NCBI GenBank assembly: GCA_010093685.1
Contig: MU006223.1
Span: 1,263,327-1,277,280 of the forward strand
Origin: Ophiobolus disseminans
Lineage: Eukaryota > Ascomycota > Dothideomycetes > Pleosporales > Phaeosphaeriaceae
Reading direction: 5' to 3'
DNA length: 13,954 nucleotides
Shown here: one piece after another, positions 8,486 through 13,954 of the stretch
Layout of the letters: each line of letters opens with the position of its first letter
Numbering within the stretch: the first letter of the stretch is position 1
The notes under the pieces: generated by a model
Told to the model about the DNA's origin: nothing
Seen by the model: the letters and a program-made list of their open reading frames with translations, nothing else
Database searches by the model: none
Made by a program: the position numbers and the translations under genes

Positions 8486-9543
8486 ACTGCCTTAACCAAA
8501 CGAGGATCAGAACTAACTAACGCGAGAAAACTCTGCAACCTATTAAAAGGATGTCTACACTACCTCTACGAGACTCCTTAGTGATCCTAAATGATCACAC
8601 GAACTAGATTAAGTGGCTGCGCTAGATTAAGACGCGCGCTGACTCCCTACGCGTGTAGGAAAAGATAGATCCGAACCTTACATTCCAACCCCTCACTAAA
8701 CTAGAGGTGCTACTAATGCCTTAACCAAGCGACTATCAAGCGTCGCAACAAGCGATTAACGCGCACGCCGCCGCGCAACAAGCGATCAACGCTTACGGCG
8801 ACATTGCACTATTTATACCTGCTCGACCTACAGACCTCGCCACGAACGCGAAGGCATCGTACAAAGAAGATTTGGAGATCTATAAGCTAGAGATAGATCG
8901 CTACAAAGCAGAAGATTACAAGTATACGCGAGAGCAAGCTGCGTTCGACAAGATCACGCAGGAGATACAGCGAACGGTTAATAACCACCTATACACAAAC
9001 TGCTGCAGAGCAAGACAATTACATCGTTAGTGGATCACTAACCTAATAGCTACTGTTAGCATCGATGCCAGAGACAAGATCAAGGAAGCCCGAGAGCGGT
9101 ACAGAAACGCGATGAAGGCTCCTAGGATAATCGCCTCTTAGGAAACATGGCTCACGGAAGTTGATCACGCTACGACTGAGGGCAAAGCCGTTAGAATACC
9201 TAAGTGCTAACTAGACACGTATATCAAGGAGGATTTCACCCGAGCCACGGCTAAGCACTTAGAACAATAGACGATATTATTTGCAGCTAACGGGCTGAAA
9301 AACCCCTTGATCACGGTCAAAGACATGATCCGCGAATACTGAGACCACATGCAGCTGTTCTACCCATTAAGAGCGAAGACAGCAAAGGCAGCCTTTAGAG
9401 CAGCCGCTGCAGGTAGAGCACTAACGCTCTATGAGGACGGGTCAGACAATCCTAGGCAGAAGCGGAAGAGCCGCCGAGGCCAAAAGCAGATCATAGCTGC
9501 AAGAGCCACTAGATTAAACCCTATTTAACAAACTATAAGCAAG

Positions 9544-9582
9544 TGCGAAGCATGCGATATAAGACACGCACTCAAGGACTGC
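9544..9582 (+). other. Zinc knuckle in gag of element D
   Basis: The Cys-X2-Cys-X3-His-X4-Cys pattern (CEACDIRHALKDC) is intact, just upstream of the protease. It has the same spacing as in element A. Confidence 0.85.
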
Positions 9583-9876
9583 TAGTACGCGCACCTAGGC
9601 AACGCACTAACTTAGTAGCGACCCTAAGAAGACAGGATAGATCAAGTCCGATTACGTATCGACAACAGCCTATCTATGCAAGAAACAATTCGCAGCGCTA
9701 AGCGACTAGCACGATCTAAAACCCTATTAATAAAGAAGTCGCACACAGCGACCCCTACAGTTAAGCAAGACGACTAACTCTATAGTCGGAAAATCGGAGA
9801 GATTAACTACACGTTTATCGAGGCCTCGTTCAAAGCCAGCTAGGTCACGTACCCTCTACAACAATTATAGATCCTT

Positions 9877-9885
9877 AACTCCGGA
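9877..9885 (+). other. Protease active site of element D changed to Asn-Ser-Gly
   Basis: The codons AAC TCC GGA sit where element A reads DSGST and element C reads DSGG. GAC to AAC after a T is a TpG-to-TpA change. Retroviral-type aspartic proteases need this Asp, so polyprotein processing would fail even without the stops. Confidence 0.88.
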
Positions 9886-12396
9886 TCAACATGTCACGTC
9901 TCTAACGATATCAGTCGATTCACTAGAACAAGACTAGCAACGCAAGGAGACTTCCTATTAGCAGGCAACTCACGAGTATAGATTAAGGCATATAGATTAG
10001 TTACCCTGACAGTAGCTAGTGGCAGCAATTAAAGCCAACTACACTTGAAGGACGTAGCCTACTGTCCTAATCTGCTCTGCAATCTTGTCTCTTTTAGGAT
10101 ACTCCGCTTGCAAGGTCTCTAGTAGGATACCAAACATAACCTAATAGTTCTTTGACAGTTACAAACTAACAGTCTAATTGCCGATCTTACTAAGCAGCAT
10201 GGACAGTAGGTGATCGAAGCAAATCCGATCACTAACTACGCAATGATAGCCGCTGGAGCAGCAAAGCTGCGCTACAATCCACAACAACGCGCACGAGCGC
10301 TAATCTAGCACAAGAGATTAGGACACCTAGGACTAAGCGCGCTTGAGCACCTCGTACAACAGTCTAAGGGAGTAAAGATTACTAGAGTACTTACAGTCGA
10401 CTGCGACGCCTGTAGAAGAGCAAAAGCTAAACAGCTAATCCGCCGCACGCTACGCAGGATCGATAAGGCTCTAGGGGAACGCGTCTCACTCGACTTTCAC
10501 GATTATAAAGCTAACAGCTCAACAAAAGAGAAAAGCTAAATGCTGATTACAGATCGAGTGACTAGGTTCATGTAGGACTACTATTTTAAGGACAATCGAA
10601 CAGCGCGATTAATTATTAAGGCGCTCGAGTCTTTTGTGATCCTTATAAAGACTTAGTTTAATATTACTGTTAAGATTATTAAAACTAACAACGAGATTGT
10701 TACAGTTAAGCTAGAAGTGGCTCGTTAGGCAGAATCCCGAGGCATCCGTTTCGAGCCTTCCGCCCCAGACACCCAATCACAGAATAGTAGAGCAGAACGC
10801 TTAGGGGGTGTAATTAAGGAGAAAGGACAAGCAATGCGACTCGACGCTAACCTGCTATAGCCACTGTAGCCTAAGATCTCTCAATCGGCCGTATATCTCT
10901 ATAATCGAACACCGCGATATGCGAATCGATAGAGATCACCGTACGAAGAGTTTTTTACTTACAACGCCTACTAAAACGGGATCGTTACCTTACCGCGCAA
11001 GCTACGCTAAGGTCACCTATGAGTATACAGGTGCAAGGCATTTGCAATAACGGATGATACAAAACGAGGTAAGAGCAAGCTACAGCGACTTAATCCTAAA
11101 GCATAGATCGGATACCTAGTCGGATATCGATCCACGAACATCTTTCGTGTATAGGTTCCTACTATGTCTAAGGTGATCACTACACGTGACGTTATATTTG
11201 ACGAGGAATTAATCTTTACTAGAGACGAGAAGGATGTCATAGACAACCTAATGCACAGCATTCTCGAAGAGATTAAGGCGTAGATTAGGACTGTAGAGCT
11301 TCCCCTAGGGATTAACAACGAGCAAGAGGAAACACAGTTGTTCCTTAAAGATAAGTCTTTTAACAAAGGATAAGTATAGGAATCAACACCTGATTAATAT
11401 AATAATAGCGGAAGAAAGGTTCGAGCAGCTTACCCCTCACTACCGCTAACGCCTCTACTAGTAGCCCTCTTAACGAACCTTATGACAGCGCAGGAATTAA
11501 GGTAGGTAGATAATCCTCTTGAATTCAAGAGTTAGAACGTCGCCCTTGCGCAGCTACTAAACCGTAGGATTAATCACCCCTCGAGTGCGAGCCGCAGCAA
11601 GAGACCTAATCCACGCAGTACTGATATAGGATCACAATCCGTCGGTGAGAGCCTCTAGTATAATTAGATAGACCTATAGGCTGCAGCGTTTATAGCAGGT
11701 GCGAGAGCAGGAAAAGTTCAACAACTAAACAACATGAAACTTGATAGTGCGGCGGTTGATCAATTGCTTAAGAGCTAAGGCTATAGCTAAATGCCTTATT
11801 TGAGCGAGCTCCCGCCAGCACCGAGCCTAAATCAACTCAAGGAGAATCACTTATTCTACTAGTTGTTCAAGAAAGCTAAAGAGGATCACCTCTTAAGCTA
11901 TAAGCAATCAAACTCATAGTTAGAAGTCCCGACGCAAGAAGCACGACTAATAGGCACTTAGATACTTAATTCTATATAGGTATACACCTACAAGATTGAC
12001 AAGGATTATCGTTTTGTTAAGTGCAAAGCGCGCTTAGTCGTTCGGGGCGATCAACAACGCAACGTCACTGCTTAGGAGACCTATGCTGCTACGCTAGCAG
12101 GCTGATCCTTTCGAATTGCGCTCGCGATTGCCGCTCGCTTTGATCTTAAACTTAAGTAGTACGACGTAACCAACGCTTTCGCAAACGCTCTGATCGATCG
12201 ACTCATATACATAAGAATGCCGCGTAGCTACGCGTAGTACAGAAAAATCCTAAAGCTTAACAAAGCCCTTTACGGCCTCCGGATCTCGCTACTGCTCTAG
12301 CAACGAGACTTCACTACATACCTCAGAAGCCGTAGCTTTACTGCTGTTCCACACGAGCTATATTACATAATCTGTCGAGGGATCTTTGTGTTCTTC

Positions 12397-12408
12397 TACG
12401 TTAACGAT
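12397..12408 (+). other. RT catalytic box of element D, YVDD changed to YVND
   Basis: The codons read Tyr-Val-Asn-Asp within FFY-V-ND-II. Here the first Asp of the pair is lost, whereas element B lost the second. Both come from TpG-to-TpA changes. Confidence 0.88.
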
Positions 12409-13480
12409 ATAATCGTAATGTACAGCAAGAACCGTAGATCAGAAGCACAAGCAGCTGTTAAGAACATAAAAAAGAAGTACAGCATAACAGGTAGAGACGA
12501 TCTACATTAGTTCTTAGGCATAGAGGTGATTAGGGATCGATCCTAATAAAAGATATAGATCTCCCAATTAGTATACCTTAAGAAGATTATCTAATTAGTA
12601 AGCGATCACTCTATCAAGTGCGATACACTAATAATTAAAGCCGAATTGCTGCCCTGAGAGGGCTTCGCTACTCCTAGAGAGATTAACCTCTACTAACGAA
12701 AGATTAGATCACTACTCTTCGCAGCGGTTAACACGAGACCCGACACGGCCTTCGCAGTATTACGTCTAGCACGATTCCTTACAAATCCTAGGCCTAATCA
12801 CTAGTTAGCTGCTAATCGCGTAATCCTATACCTAAACCGTACACGAACGCTCGCACTGCAACTAGGTAGAGAAGATTACCTAGTTGTTGCTAGCGATGCC
12901 TTATTTGCCGACAATACTCTAGATCGCAAGAGCTCCTAAGGATACGTAATCAAACTGTTTAGAGGACTAATTGCATAGAGAGCGAACAAACAAAATACGA
13001 TCACAACGTCAACTACGGAAGCTAAACTGCTCGCGCTCTTATAAGTAGCGAAAGAGGCTATGTTTATCTAGATGCTGCTCACTAAGCTACAAATTCAGTT
13101 AGCTAACTAAACGATTACTATACAATGCGATAACACGCAAACAATTCGATTAATCTTAGAAGAGATCTTCTAGTTGACCACGAAGCTACGGCATGTCGAT
13201 ATCTACAACTACTAGCTTAGGCAAGAGGCTTAGAGTAAGTCAATTAAGGTGATCTACGTAGAGTCGAGCAAGATGCTCGCTGACGGACTTACGAAGCCAT
13301 TGCTAGCAAATCAGTGGGCTAGGTTCCTACAACAGATAGAACTTATTAATATAAAAGAATAACAAAGGCTAGAAGCAGATATAGGATAGATAAACAATCG
13401 ATTAGAAGCCCTAGACCTTTGAGCAAATAGCGCGCAGAAGATAGTAGCACTGTAGGTTTAGCTTAATCCTAACGTTTAAG

Positions 13481-13490
13481 CTGAGGGGGT
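13481..13490 (+). other. Polypurine tract of element D
   Basis: CTGAGGGGGT, with a G-rich core, directly precedes the 3' LTR, as expected for the plus-strand primer. Confidence 0.65.
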
Positions 13491-13491
13491 G

Positions 13492-13716
13492 TATTAGATG
13501 TAATCAGCCTTTTAGCAGGGCGCTTAGAGACGGCAGAACTGATTATGTGCTGGATTACTGCTAGCGCAGACTTAGGATAAGGAAGATAAAGATAAGCAGA
13601 GGAGACCTCTTAAGAGAACACATAAGACACACAATCAATACACAACTGTTAATTATAATCAATACTAATTAACATTATTTATCTTTACACAATCTAATTA
13701 ACCCTCCGATCTAACA
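13492..13716 (+). repeat. 3' LTR of element D
   Basis: A 225-bp partner of the 5' LTR that starts TATTAGATG (TG changed to TA) and ends ATCTAACA. Of the 17 differences between the two, 12 look like new C-to-T or G-to-A changes in this copy and 5 in the 5' copy. Ungapped alignment plus the flanking CTTAG fixes both ends. Confidence 0.93.
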
Positions 13717-13721
13717 CTTAG
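13717..13721. repeat. Right target-site duplication of element D (CTTAG)
   Basis: This perfect copy of 8244-8248 follows the final CA of the 3' LTR. Confidence 0.92.
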
Positions 13722-13954
13722 ATAGTACTTTAAGACTCGGATCGATTAACGACAATATAGTGCTAGCTAAGCTTTACTACTAGCACAACCTTACATTCCT
13801 TAAATACAAGCCTATTCGCTCTTGTCTATCGTTCTTAATGATCGTAAACGCAACTAGAAGATTATAGCAGCCTTAGGTTAAGAGGGGCGATGAGGCTCTC
13901 TAGCACTAACGATTAGGGCATCTAGGACAGCGAGCGCTGCAAGCACTCGCTTAT
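13722..13954 (+). pseudogene. GAG-pre-integrase region of element C, continuing past the window
   Basis: After element D and one CTTAG are removed, codon 'g' at 8248 joins 'at' at 13722 and the frame of element C continues with no shift. The reading ends in the diagnostic block Leu-Trp-His-x-Arg-Leu-Gly-His-Leu-Gly at about 13898-13927. Its Trp is TAG at 13901-13903 and the residue after His is TAA at 13907-13909. Integrase, RT and the 3' LTR of element C should lie right of 13954. Stops are again mostly at Gln/Trp-type codons. Confidence 0.88.

Larger units (their letters stand above)
8551..13479 (+). pseudogene. Ty1/copia gag-pol polyprotein of element D
   Basis: The reading starts at an intact ATG (MSTLPLRDS) 77 bp after the LTR and stays in one frame to about 13479, roughly 1640 codons, interrupted by many TAG/TAA and rare TGA. 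Domains in order: gag (codons 1 to about 330) with zinc knuckle CX2CX3HX4C at 9544-9582; protease with Asn-Ser-Gly at 9877-9885 where DSG is required; pre-integrase HHCC (10309 to about 10413); integrase with Asp 10492-10494, Asn for Asp at 10687-10689 and Glu 10795-10797 (X35 spacing); RT from about 11960 with YVND at 12397-12408; RNase H with Asp 12895-12897 and STTEAK for STTEAE. Stops fall at Gln and also at expected Trp codons, such as LWH in pre-integrase and AWR in RNase H. The true 3' stop is uncertain; 13477-13479 is my choice because it gives a tail similar in length to that of element B. Confidence 0.92.
8249..13716 (+). mobile_element. Full-length Ty1/copia retrotransposon (element D), RIP-inactivated
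   Basis: A complete 5468-bp element: 225-bp LTR, primer-binding site, leader, one gag-pol frame in the copia order (gag, protease, integrase, RT, RNase H), polypurine tract and 225-bp LTR. It is flanked by CTTAG on both sides. It is inserted in the sense orientation into element C. Internal decay is the same CpA/TpG type seen across the window. There is no frameshift anywhere in the coding region, which suggests rapid inactivation by point mutation and not slow erosion by indels. It cannot move on its own because protease, integrase and RT active sites are all changed. Confidence 0.95.

Noticed and set aside
11013..11366. 117-codon minus-strand frame
   Set aside because: It is fully antisense to the post-integrase part of element D, which reads in frame on the + strand. 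No known domain is seen.
1..13954. Nuclear code with TAG/TAA reassigned to glutamine (ciliate-like)
   Set aside because: TAG also stands at expected Trp positions (LWH, AWR, ALYGLR...LW). Non-coding LTRs show the same CpA-to-TpA changes, catalytic Asp residues are lost, and A and B carry frameshifts. RIP decay explains all of these; a new code does not.

Overview
The window looks like a repeat island from a filamentous ascomycete (Pezizomycotina-type) genome. It is built almost entirely of degraded LTR retrotransposons, and I see no host protein gene, tRNA or rRNA gene. The organism call is an inference. It rests on the element families and on the decay pattern: near-exclusive C-to-T/G-to-A change at CpA/TpG, the signature of repeat-induced point mutation (RIP). 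Hundreds of Gln (CAG/CAA) and Trp (TGG) codons have become TAG/TAA, and CTAG is very frequent. If those stops are read through, long Ty1/copia gag-pol frames appear.

Layout. (1) 1-1930: fragment A, a + strand copia gag-protease-integrase piece cut off at both ends. (2) 1931-2128: an LTR in inverted orientation. (3) 2129-5252: fragment B, a related but different copy starting in the GAG-pre-integrase region and running through integrase, reverse transcriptase and RNase H, closed by its own 3' LTR at 5253-5451. (4) 5452-6372: non-copia sequence with a 10-bp-periodic GAA array, a promoter-like block, an 18/19-bp and 9-bp minisatellite, and the first ~70 codons of a gag-like frame, probably a Ty3/gypsy 5' end. 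(5) 6373-8248 plus 13722-13954: element C, another copia with 5' LTR, a primer-binding site resembling the internal half of initiator tRNA-Met, gag and protease; its pre-integrase region resumes at the far right. (6) 8249-13716: element D, a structurally complete 5468-bp copia with 225-bp LTRs, inserted into element C between protease and pre-integrase and flanked by a perfect 5-bp target duplication, CTTAG.

Order of events: the gypsy-like element was hit by C, and C was then hit by D. Removing D plus one CTTAG restores the reading frame of C exactly. D's two LTRs differ at 17 of 225 positions by my hand count, all transitions and nearly all in CpA/TpG context, so they diverged almost wholly by RIP-like mutation.

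None of the elements can be autonomous. D has lost catalytic Asp residues in protease, integrase and reverse transcriptase. B has lost them in integrase, reverse transcriptase and RNase H. Each loss is Asp to Asn by the same TpG-to-TpA change. I found no evidence of a new gene system. The most interesting signals are the nested architecture, the two different internal-tRNA-type primer sites, the inverted-LTR junction with about 700 bp of overlapping sequence on each side, and the periodic GAA array.
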